Source: CAZAQB01 sp964487155
Lineage (GTDB): Bacteria > Pseudomonadota > Gammaproteobacteria > Nitrococcales > Nitrococcaceae
Direction of reading: 5' to 3'
DNA: 8,396 nt
Assembly (NCBI GenBank): GCA_964487155.1
Contig: CAZAQB010000144.1
Coordinates: 1 to 8,396 of the forward strand
The notes beneath the pieces were generated by a model, which was not told where the DNA came from, did not search any database, and saw only the letters and a list, made by a program, of their open reading frames with translations. Every line of letters begins with the position of its first letter. The first letter of the stretch is position 1. Positions 1 through 7,007 of this stretch are shown piece by piece. A program made the position numbers and the translations under genes.

Positions 1-983
1 TCCAGCACCCCCCACCACCAGCCCGGGCGCAGCGCCTCCTCGGCCGTGTAGCCCAGCAGCCGGCTGATGTTTTCGCTCACCGACACGGTGGTCAGCCGCT
101 CGTCCTCCAGGCGCAGGGCGTAGAGCACCACCGGGCTCGCCTCCAGCAGATGCTTGAGCTGCCGGGTGGTGTCCGCCAGGGCGGCGCGTTCCCGCGCCAT
201 GAGCGCCTGGTGGTGGCATTTTTCGATGACCGCCACCAGCTCGGTCAGGTAGTTGGGATGTTTGGTGACGTACTCGGAGACCCCCAGCCCCAGGGCCAGG
301 GCGACGGTCTCCTCGCTGCCCTGGCCGGTGACCAGCACCACCGGCAGGGCCAGGCCGCGCTCGGCGCGCAGGGTCTTGGTCAGCTCCAGGGCGTCGAGCC
401 CCGGCAGGCGGTAGTCCAGCAGCAGCACGTCATAGTTGCAGCAGCCTGACGGGTCTTCAGGCAGGCGCTCCAGTACGGCCTCGGCATGCGGCACACACTC
501 CAGCCGGATGTGCGGCGCATGCTCGGCGAAATGGCGCTGGGTGAGCTGCTGGTCGAAGCGGTTGTGTTCCGCGTACAGCACCCGCACCAGCCGGGCCTGG
601 CGGGTCCGCGCCGCGTCGAAGTGCTTTCGGGCCGCCTCCACGGTGGTGGCGAGGTTCTCCAGATAGCTGGCGTTCTTGACGAGGTAGTCGTCGGCGCCGG
701 CCTTGAGCGCCGCCAGGGCGGAGTTCTGGTCGCCGGAGCCGGTCACCACGGCTACCGCCGTGGGGAGGTGATGCTCGCGGATCCAGGCCAGCAGGTCCAG
801 GCCGCTGCCATCGGGCAGCCGCAGGTCGCAGAGCACAGCGTCCACCGTCTGCTGTTCCAGATGCCGCCGGGCGCTGGCCAGGTCGGTCACCATGTGAAGC
901 TCCCAGTCCGGGGCCGTTCGAGCCAGGGTGCGCCGGGCCAGATCGGCATCGGTGGCGCTGTCTTCCACGTACAGCAGCTTCAT
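1..983 (-). CDS. Dual receiver-domain + PAS signalling protein, C-terminus outside window
   Basis: This is the N-terminal 327 residues of a protein that continues past the left edge. Residues 1-125 form a receiver domain with acidic pair E7/D8, phospho-acceptor D53 (in CDLRLPDG), T81 and K103. Residues 133-260 form a second receiver with E139, D190 (in LLLDYRLPG), T219 and K241; its acidic pair reads E139-H140 rather than two acids. A linker of about 30 residues then leads into a PAS domain (GYTAEEALRPGWWWGVL), where the sequence ends. The missing part could be more PAS, a kinase, or a GGDEF/EAL output; this cannot be told here. Its ATG lies inside the stop of the preceding response regulator (ATGA overlap, 980-983) and it has no good Shine-Dalgarno of its own, so translational coupling is likely. 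It probably receives phosphate from the kinase of this operon, which is inference. Confidence 0.9.
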   Translation of the reverse strand, partial: MKLLYVEDSATDADLARRTLARTAPDWELHMVTDLASARRHLEQQTVDAVLCDLRLPDGSGLDLLAWIREHHLPTAVAVVTGSGDQNSALAALKAGADDYLVKNASYLENLATTVEAARKHFDAARTRQARLVRVLYAEHNRFDQQLTQRHFAEHAPHIRLECVPHAEAVLERLPEDPSGCCNYDVLLLDYRLPGLDALELTKTLRAERGLALPVVLVTGQGSEETVALALGLGVSEYVTKHPNYLTELVAVIEKCHHQALMARERAALADTTRQLKHLLEASPVVLYALRLEDERLTTVSVSENISRLLGYTAEEALRPGWWWGVL

Positions 984-1420
984 GGCGTGGCCGGCGGTGG
1001 CTCGTTCATAACGCACCAGTAGAGCTGGATCTGGGCGGCCACGCTGAGAAAGCGTTCGAAGTTGACGGGCTTGACGATGTAGGAATTGGCGCCCAGTTCA
1101 TAGGCGCGGCGCATGTCGGTGTCTTCGCGGGAGGTGGTGAGCATGACCACCGGCAGGGTCCGGCTGCAGGCCTCCCCACGGATGCGGGCCAGCACCTCCA
1201 GGCCGTCCAGCCGGGGCAGGCGCAGGTCCAGCAGCACCACCAGGGGGCGGGGATGGCCCGCCTGCCAGCGGGGCAGCCAGGCGATGGCCTCCTCGCCGTC
1301 CCGGGCCACTTCCACCGGATTGGCCAGATGGTGGCGGCGAAACGCCCGCAGGGTGAGATCCAGGTCGGCCGGGTTGTCCTCCACCAGCAGGATGGGCCGG
1401 CGCGCCAGCTCAGGGTTCAT
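980..1420 (-). CDS. Single-domain response regulator, Rcp1 type
   Basis: A stand-alone receiver of 146 residues with no output domain. Acidic pocket E14/D15, phospho-acceptor D65 (VVLLDLRLPRLDG), T95 and K117-P118 are all present. The segments LANPVEVARDGEEA, LGANSYIVKPVNFE and the C-terminal QLYWCVMNEPPP are hallmarks of the Rcp1 family, the partners of cyanobacterial phytochrome kinase Cph1. Such proteins act as phosphate shuttles or protein-interaction switches rather than DNA-binding regulators. The open frame extends upstream to 1657, but the real start is the ATG at 1418-1420: the receiver fold begins there, GGAG lies 7 bases upstream, and the upstream part is antisense-like low-complexity sequence. 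It overlaps the kinase stop by 11 bases and shares an ATGA junction with the next gene. Confidence 0.93.
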   Translation of the reverse strand: MNPELARRPILLVEDNPADLDLTLRAFRRHHLANPVEVARDGEEAIAWLPRWQAGHPRPLVVLLDLRLPRLDGLEVLARIRGEACSRTLPVVMLTTSREDTDMRRAYELGANSYIVKPVNFERFLSVAAQIQLYWCVMNEPPPATP

Positions 1421-3512
1421 GTGGCAGCTCCAGGTAGAAGGTGGCGCCGGCGCCGGGGGCGCCCTCGGCCCAGACCCGGCCGCCCATGCGGGAGACCGCC
1501 TTGCGCACCAGGGCGAGGCCGATGCCGGTGCCGGGGTAGTCCTCGGCCCGGTGCAGGCGCTGGAAGATTTCGAAGATGCGATCATGGAAGCGCATGTCGA
1601 AGCCGATACCGTTGTCCTGGACCCACAGCAGGGCGTGACCGGCGTCGGCCCGGCCACCGATGCGGATCACCGGCGCCTCGGCCCGGCGGCTGAATTTCAG
1701 GGCGTTGGCCAGCAGGTTGCGCAACACCAGGGCGAGGCCGTCGCGGTCGGCTTGCACGGTCATCGGCTCCAGCTCCCGCTCCATGGTCACCGGCCCCGCG
1801 GCGATCTCGTGGCGGAACTCATCCAGCACGCCATCGATCAGGCGACCGAGATCCAGGGGCTCGTGGCGCAGCGGGCTGCGCTCCATGCGCGAGTACGCCA
1901 GCAGATCCTCGATCAGCGCGTTCATCTGCGCCGCGCCGTGGCGCACATTCTCAAGAAACTGCCGGCAATCGCCCGAAAGGGCGGCCGCGCAGTCTTCCTC
2001 CAGCAGCCGGGCGTAGCCGTCGATGCCGCGCAGCGGTGCCTTGAGATCGTGGGAGACGCTGTAGGTGAACGCCTCCAGTTCCTGGTTGGCGGCCTTCAGG
2101 GCCTCGGTGCGCTGGGCCACCCGCTGCTCCAGTTCGGTGTTCAGGGCGCGGATTTCCTCCTCGGCCCGCCGCTGCTCGCCCACGTCCTGGAAAACGGTCA
2201 TGACCCCGTCGATGGCCCCGCTGGCGTCTCGGGTCGGGGCCGCGTACATGCTCAGGCGCAGCTCGGTGGCGTCGCGGTGGCGGCGTGTCATGGGCACGCC
2301 CTGGAAGCTCTCGCCGGCCATCACCTCGGCGACGCGGTCGCGAAAGCCGGGCAGGTCCTGCGCGGGTATGAACGGCGGATGGCTCCCCCGGACCTCGCTG
2401 GCCCGCCAGCCGAACAGGTGTTCCGCCGACGGGTTCCAGAGTCGGATGCGGCCCTCGCCATCCAGCTGCACGATGGCCAGGGGCGAGGCCTCGAACAACG
2501 CCTCCAGGCGGTTGCGGGCCGCGTGCATCTGCCGCTCGGCGCGCCGGCGCTGGCTGACGTCGCGCATGATCACGTGGACCGCGGTGGCGTCGCCGTCGGG
2601 GAACGGTGCGGTGCTCGCCTCCACCTCCAGGGTCGTGCCGTCCAGGCGGCACACCCGCTGTAGCGTGGCCTTGAGGGGCTGGCCGGTTCGGACCAGCTCC
2701 CGGCCTTCGGCGAGGGCCGCGGCTGCCTCCTCGGGTGGCACCAGCTCGTGGAACCCGCGCCCGAGAAGCTGCTCCTCGCGGGTTGCTCCGAACAGCTCCA
2801 GGCAGGCGGGGTTGACCAGCACGATGCGCCCGTCCCGGGTGACGTAGATGGCGTCCGGGGCGTGCTCCACCAGGTTGCGATAGCGGGCCTCGGCCTGCTT
2901 GCGTTGCTGGATGTCCTGGATCACCGAGATGAAGTAGTCCGGCTGCCCCTTCCGGGTGTGCACCAGGGCCACAGTGAGCAGTGCCCAGAAGGCGCTGCCA
3001 TCGGCCCGGCGGTAGCGTTTCTCCAGGGCGTAGCCGTCGATCTCGCCGGCCAGCGTCCGACGCAACTGCTCCAGGTCGGGGGCCAGGTCCTCCGCTACCG
3101 TGAGGTGCTGAAAGTCGGTGGCCCGCAGCTCGGCCTCGGAATAACCGAGGATCTCGCAGAGTCGCTGATTGACCCGCAGCCAGCGCCCGTCCGGCGCCAC
3201 GTGGGCGATGCCCGCCGCCGCCTGCTCGAAGGTGTTGCGAAACAGCGCCTCGCGCTCGCGCACGGCGCTCGCCAGTTGCTCCTGGGTGGCCAGCGCCCGC
3301 AGGCTCAACCACAGCACCAGGGCGCCGGTGACCAGCACGTAGGCCCAGCCCTTGTAGGTCTGCAGGACGGAGAGCGTGCGGGCGTCCAGGCTCAGGGCCT
3401 CCACCACGCGGTCGCTCAGGTAGATCCAGAGGCTGCCCAGCACGGCATAGGCGCCGGCAATGACCAGCGCCTGGCGCAGCGGGTGGTTTGCCTGCGGAGC
3501 GTCCGAATCCAT
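1410..3512 (-). CDS. Membrane-anchored PAS-PAS-PAS sensor histidine kinase
   Basis: A 700-residue sensor kinase. The N-terminus has two membrane segments (about 15-33 and 54-74) around a short loop of about 20 residues, a conserved anchor type (YAVLGSLWIYLSD, QTYKGWAYVLVTG). Three PAS domains follow at about 85-205, 209-326 and 332-452, each ending in the usual D-[IV]-[ST/G]-x-[QR]-R connector. A coiled coil spans 445-482. The dimerisation/phosphoacceptor domain has H488 in YSVSHDLKAPLRG. The ATP-binding domain shows the N box (N599, N603), G1 box (D633-NGIG), F box (IFEIF, 646-650) and G2 box (GTGIGL, 661-666). No residue in the PAS domains clearly marks a haem, flavin or bilin ligand, so the signal is unknown. 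The phosphoacceptor region resembles phytochrome-like kinases that pair with Rcp1-type regulators, which fits the next gene. The ATG is preceded by AGGA at a tight 4-base spacing; the inverted-repeat element begins immediately upstream of it. Confidence 0.95.
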   Translation of the reverse strand: MDSDAPQANHPLRQALVIAGAYAVLGSLWIYLSDRVVEALSLDARTLSVLQTYKGWAYVLVTGALVLWLSLRALATQEQLASAVREREALFRNTFEQAAAGIAHVAPDGRWLRVNQRLCEILGYSEAELRATDFQHLTVAEDLAPDLEQLRRTLAGEIDGYALEKRYRRADGSAFWALLTVALVHTRKGQPDYFISVIQDIQQRKQAEARYRNLVEHAPDAIYVTRDGRIVLVNPACLELFGATREEQLLGRGFHELVPPEEAAAALAEGRELVRTGQPLKATLQRVCRLDGTTLEVEASTAPFPDGDATAVHVIMRDVSQRRRAERQMHAARNRLEALFEASPLAIVQLDGEGRIRLWNPSAEHLFGWRASEVRGSHPPFIPAQDLPGFRDRVAEVMAGESFQGVPMTRRHRDATELRLSMYAAPTRDASGAIDGVMTVFQDVGEQRRAEEEIRALNTELEQRVAQRTEALKAANQELEAFTYSVSHDLKAPLRGIDGYARLLEEDCAAALSGDCRQFLENVRHGAAQMNALIEDLLAYSRMERSPLRHEPLDLGRLIDGVLDEFRHEIAAGPVTMERELEPMTVQADRDGLALVLRNLLANALKFSRRAEAPVIRIGGRADAGHALLWVQDNGIGFDMRFHDRIFEIFQRLHRAEDYPGTGIGLALVRKAVSRMGGRVWAEGAPGAGATFYLELPHEP
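1428..1431 (-). promoter_or_regulatory. Ribosome binding site of the response regulator
   Basis: GGAG on the minus strand, 7 bases before the ATG at 1420 and inside the coding end of the kinase. It decides the start of the Rcp1-type regulator against the much longer upstream open frame. Confidence 0.7.
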
Positions 3513-3520
3513 GGCGTCCT

Positions 3521-3685
3521 AGCCCGAAGATTTCACAAAGTTGCACCGATCTCGCTTGTCTCTCGGTCCCACAAGGAATCTTTTCTCAATCGGCCGTACT
3601 CACCGATACGCCGCTCCTTCGAAAAGCTCCTTGTAAAACCAATATTCTACGCGATATCAGCACAAATTCATGAAATCTTCGGGCT
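3521..3685. repeat. 165-bp imperfect inverted repeat, MITE-like element
   Basis: The outer 15 bases (AGCCCGAAGATTTCA at 3521-3535; its complement at 3671-3685) match perfectly. The match continues inward: 13 of the next 20 positions agree. After a poorer stretch and one 1-base indel, TCGGTCCCACAAGGA (from 3563) pairs with TTGGTTTTACAAGGA on the other arm, with every mismatch C/T. CTTTTC (ending 3585 and 3621) and CGGC(C)GTA also recur on both arms, so the arms nearly meet around 3600-3609. The element is flanked by TA (T3520-A3521 and T3685-A3686), as after insertion by an IS630/Tc1-mariner-type transposase; this is suggestive, because TA is short and the termini could be read in other ways. 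It is more AT-rich than its surroundings and has no gene of its own. It forms the leader directly upstream of the kinase ribosome binding site. I do not recognise its family. Confidence 0.75.
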
Positions 3686-3686
3686 A

Positions 3687-3897
3687 TGAGGATGCTCCTG
3701 ACTGGAGCGGCCGCAACTTGATCCGGGTCAGCCCGGAGGCGCCGCGTAACGCCGGTGGAGGCAAATATCCTTGCGGGAGGCTGCATGGGACGGTCCTGGT
3801 CCACGGGGGTGGTCAGCGAGGCCGCCGGGAATCCATGGGCTTGCCGGCAGGCCCGTATATTGTGGCGCAAAACAGCAGATCCGGCCGGCCCGGGCGC
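3687..3897. other. Unassigned intergenic stretch with short hairpins
   Basis: About 210 bases between the repeat element and the end of lexA. Visible structures are GCTCC-TGACT-GGAGC (3694-3708), TCCGGG-TCAG-CCCGGA (3722-3737), GGCG-N8-CGCC (3738-3753) and the imperfect palindrome GGGCTTGCCGGCAGGCCC (3837-3854). None is followed by a T run on either strand, so there is no convincing intrinsic terminator for lexA. Since lexA and the kinase operon run in the same direction, read-through is possible. Short open frames here have no recognisable protein features. The hairpin cluster could be part of an untranslated leader or a small RNA, but I cannot name one. Confidence 0.5.
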
Positions 3898-4524
3898 TCA
3901 GCGGTAGCGACGCATCTGCCCGACCACCACGCCCTGGATGGTCACTTGGTCCGGTGCCAGGGCCAGCGGCTGGTAGGCTGCATTGGCCGGGTGCAGCAGC
4001 ACTTGCCCCGGGCGCTGCTCGATGCGCTTGAGGGTGGCTTGCGCGCCGTCCACCAGGGCCACCACCAGCTCGCCGTTGCGGGCGTGGCTGCGGTGTTCCA
4101 CCACCACCCAGTCGCCGTCCAGGATGCCCTCGTCGGCCATGGAGTCGCCGCGCACCTCCAGCACGTAGCATTCGCCCCGGCCGCGCAGCGGCGCCGGTAC
4201 CGGGATGCGCGCATCGCCGCTCACCGCCTCGATTGGCCGGCCCGCCGCGATACGCCCCAGCAGGGGCAGGGTGTCGGGGTCCTCCAGGGCGGCGGCGGTG
4301 AGCCGCACGCCACGGCGCTGGCCCGCCATGGGCGCCACCAGGCCGGCGTCCACCAGGGCCTGCAACTGCTTGTGCAGGGAGCCCCGGGAGCGCAGACCCA
4401 GCGCCGCGCAGAGCTCGTCCAGGGTGGGTGCGGGAGCATCCGCTGGCCAGTCCCGCAGGGCGTCCAGCAGTTGGCGCTGGCGGCGGGTGAGGGTGTCCTC
4501 CGGCCGGTTGTCGGTTCTCTGCAT
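3898..4524 (-). CDS. lexA: LexA-family SOS repressor (self-cleaving, S24 peptidase)
   Basis: A transcriptional repressor of 208 residues, close to the usual LexA length. Residues 11-75 form the winged helix-turn-helix domain (LTRRQRQLLDALRD, then recognition helix SRGSLHKQLQALVDAGLV at 46-63). Residues 86-208 are the S24 peptidase domain: cleavage site A94-G95 in GRIAAGRP, nucleophile S128 in RGDSMADEGILDGD, and general base K166 in ATLKRIE. All catalytic parts are intact, so RecA-stimulated self-cleavage is expected. The recognition helix differs from the E. coli type (SPNAAEEHLKAL) and is nearer the S-x-x-[LIV]-H pattern of alphaproteobacterial and Bacillus LexA proteins, which bind GTTC/GAAC half-sites. 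It is divergent from mrfA and shares the operator at 4514-4556, whose left outer half-site lies in its codons 3-4, so autoregulation is likely. It may be a second LexA paralogue dedicated to this locus. The ATG at 4524 is the only good start; its ribosome binding site is weak. Confidence 0.93.
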   Translation of the reverse strand: MQRTDNRPEDTLTRRQRQLLDALRDWPADAPAPTLDELCAALGLRSRGSLHKQLQALVDAGLVAPMAGQRRGVRLTAAALEDPDTLPLLGRIAAGRPIEAVSGDARIPVPAPLRGRGECYVLEVRGDSMADEGILDGDWVVVEHRSHARNGELVVALVDGAQATLKRIEQRPGQVLLHPANAAYQPLALAPDQVTIQGVVVGQMRRYR

Positions 4525-4536
4525 GTTCTCTATGAT
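4508..4536 (+). promoter_or_regulatory. Sigma70-like promoter of mrfA-mrfB
   Basis: TTGTCG at 4508-4513 (4 of 6 to the -35 consensus), a spacer of exactly 17 bases, and TATGAT at 4531-4536 (5 of 6 to the -10 consensus). Transcription would start near 4543, leaving a leader of about 26 bases before the ATG at 4569. The GTTC-N7-GTTC half of the operator fills the spacer and the GAAC-N7-GAAC half covers the start point, so bound repressor would block polymerase. Confidence 0.65.
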
Positions 4537-4556
4537 CGACAGAACCTGTGGAGAAC
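4514..4556. promoter_or_regulatory. Double LexA-type operator, four symmetric half-sites
   Basis: GTTCT occurs at 4514 and 4525 and AGAAC at 4541 and 4552. Written as LexA boxes this is GTTC-N7-GTTC (4514-4528) followed by GAAC-N7-GAAC (4542-4556). Inner and outer pairs share one dyad axis at 4535, and repeats within each arm are 11 bases apart, one helical turn. GTTC-N7-GTTC is the described LexA box of alphaproteobacteria. Its position between a lexA gene and a repair operon, over a promoter, argues strongly for function. Whether two dimers bind, one per direct repeat, is inference. Confidence 0.75.
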
Positions 4557-4568
4557 GAAGATAACCCC

Positions 4569-7007
4569 ATGAGCCGGCCGGCGGAACAGCTGCTGGAGTC
4601 CCAGGACGACCCCGTCGCCCGCTTGGTGCGCCGGCTCACCCGGCGCTACCGGGGCCGGATCACCGGCCGGCTGCATCTGCCGGCGGAGCCCGGGCGCTAC
4701 CAGCCCCTGCCGGAGGATCTGGACCCGCGCCTGGCGAGCGCCCTGCAGGCCCGGGGCGTCGGGCGGCTCTACACCCACCAGGCGCGGGCCTGGGAGCAGA
4801 TCCGTGCCGGCCGCCACACGGTGGTGGTCACGCCGACGGCGTCCGGCAAGACCCTCTGCTACAACCTGCCGGTGCTGCAGAGCGTACTGCAGGAGGGCGG
4901 CCGGGCCCTGTATCTGTTTCCCACCAAGGCCCTGTCCCAGGACCAGGTCGCCGAGCTCACCGAGCTGAACCAGGCCGGGGAGCTGGGCATCCGCGCCTAC
5001 ACCTTCGACGGCGACACGCCGGGCGATGCCCGCAAGGCGGTGCGCACCCGCGGCGAGATCGTGGTCTCCAACCCGGACATGCTCCACCAGGGGGTGCTGC
5101 CCCACCACACCAAGTGGGCGCAGTTGTTCGAGAGCCTGCGCTACGTGGTGATCGACGAGATGCACACCTACCGGGGCGTGTTCGGCTCCCATGTGGCCAA
5201 CGTGATCCGCCGGCTGCGCCGGGTGTGCCGGTTCCACGGCTCGGACCCGGTGTTCATCCTCAGCTCCGCCACCATCGCCAACCCGGCCGAGCTGGCCGCC
5301 GCCCTGGTGGGCGCGGAGGTGACGCCGATCACCGAGAGCGGTGCGCCCCGCGGCGAGCGCCACCTGCTGCTGTGGAACCCGCCGGTGGTGAACGCCGATC
5401 TGGGCATCCGCGCCTCGGCCCGCTCCCAGGTCACGCGCCTGGCCCGGGGGGCCGTGCGCGCCGGCCTCAAGACCATCGTCTTCGCCCGCAGCCGGCTGAT
5501 GGTGGAGGTGATCACCAAGTACCTGAAGGACGTCTTCGACCCCGATCCCCGCAAGGCCCCCCGGGTGGCCGCCTACCGGGGCGGCTACCTGCCCACCGAG
5601 CGCCGGCGCACGGAACAGGCGCTGCGGGCGGGGCGGGTGGACTGCGTCATCGCCACCTCGGCCCTGGAACTGGGGGTGGACATCGGCTCCCTGGACGTCT
5701 GCCTGCTGAACGGCTATCCGGGCACCATCGCCGCCACCTGGCAGCGCATCGGCCGGGCCGGGCGGCGCAGCCGCGGCTCGCTGGCGGTGCTGGTGGCCAC
5801 CAGCCAGCCCCTGGACCAGTACGTGGTGCGCAACCCCGAGTTCTTCCTGGAGGCCTCCCCGGAGCACGGCCGCATCGCCCCTGACCAGCTGCTGATCCTG
5901 CTCGACCACGTGCGCTGCGCCGCCTTCGAGCTGCCCTTCGTTCACGGCGAGCGCTTCGGCGCGGAAGATCTGGGCGAGCTGCTGGCCTATCTGGAGGAGC
6001 AGGGCGTGCTGCACCGGGAGGCCGACACCTGGCACTGGACCGAGGACAGCTACCCGGCCAACGCGGTGAGCCTGCGCTCGGTGGCGGAGGGCAACTTCGT
6101 GGTGGTGGACACCACCGACGGCGGCCGGCGCATCGTCGCCGAGGTGGATTACGGCAGCGCCGCCGAGACCCTCTACGAGGGCGCCATATACCTGATCCAG
6201 GCGCGTCCCCACCAGGTGGAGCGCCTCGACTGGACCGGCCGCAAGGCCTACGTGCGCCAGGTGCAGGTGGACTACTACACCGACGCCATCGACTACACCC
6301 GGCTGCGCATCCTGGAGCGCTTCGACGGCGCCGCCGAGGGCGATTCCGAGGCCGCCCACGGCGAGGTGCACCTGGTGCGGCGCATCCCCGGCTACAAGAA
6401 GATCCGCTACTACACCCACGAGAACATCGGCTACGGCAACATCAGCCTGCCGGACCAGGAGATGCACACCACCGCGGTGTGGTGGCAGGTGCAGCCCGAT
6501 GCCCTGGCGGCGGCCTTCACCACCCGTACCCAGGCGGTGGACGGCTTCCTGGGGGCGGCCTATGCGCTGCACCATGTGGCGGCCCTGCGGGTCATGGCCG
6601 AGCCCGGCGACCTCGGCCGGGCGGTGGGCGACGGCGATGCCCGCTGGTTCGCCACCGTCGGCGCCGACGGCCGCGGCCAGCTGCGCACCCTGGACGGCGG
6701 TGCCCTGGATCCGGACGCCGAGCACCGGTTCCGCCCGGCGGTGTTCCTCTACGACAGCTACCCGGGGGGCGTGGGCCTGTCCGAGCCCCTCTACGGCATG
6801 CGCCACGCGGTGCTGGCCGATGCCCGGGCCCTGGTTCACGCCTGCGGCTGCCGCTGGGGCTGTCCGGCCTGCGTGGGGCCCATCCTGGCCTCGGAGGAGC
6901 AGCGCGGCCACTCCCCCCGGGCGGCGGCCCTGAAGGTACTGGACCTGCTGGGCGCTGGCGCCGCGGCCCCGGCAAGCCCCGGCCATGTCGCTGCGCCGGC
7001 GCCTTGA
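4569..7007 (+). CDS. mrfA: MrfA/YprA-type DEAH-box DNA helicase with C-terminal four-cysteine (DUF1998) domain
   Basis: A superfamily 2 helicase of 812 residues. Motif I is TPTASGKT (88-95), motif II is the DEAH-like D196-EMH, motif III is SAT (233-235), and motif VI is QRIGRAGR (392-399). Signature stretches of the MrfA/YprA family follow, including CLLNGYPGT (378-386) and FLYDSYPGGVGLSE (726-739). The C-terminal cluster C759-G-C761-x3-C765-x2-C768 is the zinc-binding motif of the DUF1998 region. In B. subtilis, MrfA works with nuclease MrfB in repair of mitomycin C lesions, outside UvrABC excision repair. The frame also allows a GTG start at 4548, but that codon is only about five bases past the predicted transcription start and lies inside the operator. 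The ATG at 4569 has GAAG 8 bases upstream, so I choose it. The gene overlaps mrfB by 23 bases. Confidence 0.92.
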   Translation: MSRPAEQLLESQDDPVARLVRRLTRRYRGRITGRLHLPAEPGRYQPLPEDLDPRLASALQARGVGRLYTHQARAWEQIRAGRHTVVVTPTASGKTLCYNLPVLQSVLQEGGRALYLFPTKALSQDQVAELTELNQAGELGIRAYTFDGDTPGDARKAVRTRGEIVVSNPDMLHQGVLPHHTKWAQLFESLRYVVIDEMHTYRGVFGSHVANVIRRLRRVCRFHGSDPVFILSSATIANPAELAAALVGAEVTPITESGAPRGERHLLLWNPPVVNADLGIRASARSQVTRLARGAVRAGLKTIVFARSRLMVEVITKYLKDVFDPDPRKAPRVAAYRGGYLPTERRRTEQALRAGRVDCVIATSALELGVDIGSLDVCLLNGYPGTIAATWQRIGRAGRRSRGSLAVLVATSQPLDQYVVRNPEFFLEASPEHGRIAPDQLLILLDHVRCAAFELPFVHGERFGAEDLGELLAYLEEQGVLHREADTWHWTEDSYPANAVSLRSVAEGNFVVVDTTDGGRRIVAEVDYGSAAETLYEGAIYLIQARPHQVERLDWTGRKAYVRQVQVDYYTDAIDYTRLRILERFDGAAEGDSEAAHGEVHLVRRIPGYKKIRYYTHENIGYGNISLPDQEMHTTAVWWQVQPDALAAAFTTRTQAVDGFLGAAYALHHVAALRVMAEPGDLGRAVGDGDARWFATVGADGRGQLRTLDGGALDPDAEHRFRPAVFLYDSYPGGVGLSEPLYGMRHAVLADARALVHACGCRWGCPACVGPILASEEQRGHSPRAAALKVLDLLGAGAAAPASPGHVAAPAP

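Noticed and set aside
1951..3546. A 531-codon minus-strand open frame overlapping the histidine kinase in another frame
   Set aside because: Its product is P/G/R/A-rich with no domain, while the kinase frame carries every expected motif.
3712..3760. TPP-riboswitch-like words (TTGATCCGGGT followed by CCGG)
   Set aside because: The CUGAGA element upstream and the conserved 3' purine-rich strand are missing, and no thiamine gene follows. An SRP RNA reading of GGTCAG-CCCGGAG also fails because the flanking stem does not pair.
3837..3854. Possible intrinsic terminator for lexA
   Set aside because: The palindrome is imperfect and not followed by a T run on the minus strand.
3586..3870. A 94-codon minus-strand open frame between lexA and the kinase gene
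   Set aside because: It runs across an arm of the inverted-repeat element, has no ribosome binding site of note and no recognisable protein features.
4531..4559. Minus-strand promoter for lexA using TTCGTT-N17-ATCATA
   Set aside because: The -10 hexamer matches consensus at about one position; only the spacing is right.
4548..4568. GTG start at 4548 adding 7 residues to the helicase
   Set aside because: It lies within the operator and only about five bases after the predicted transcription start, with no ribosome binding site; the ATG at 4569 fits better.
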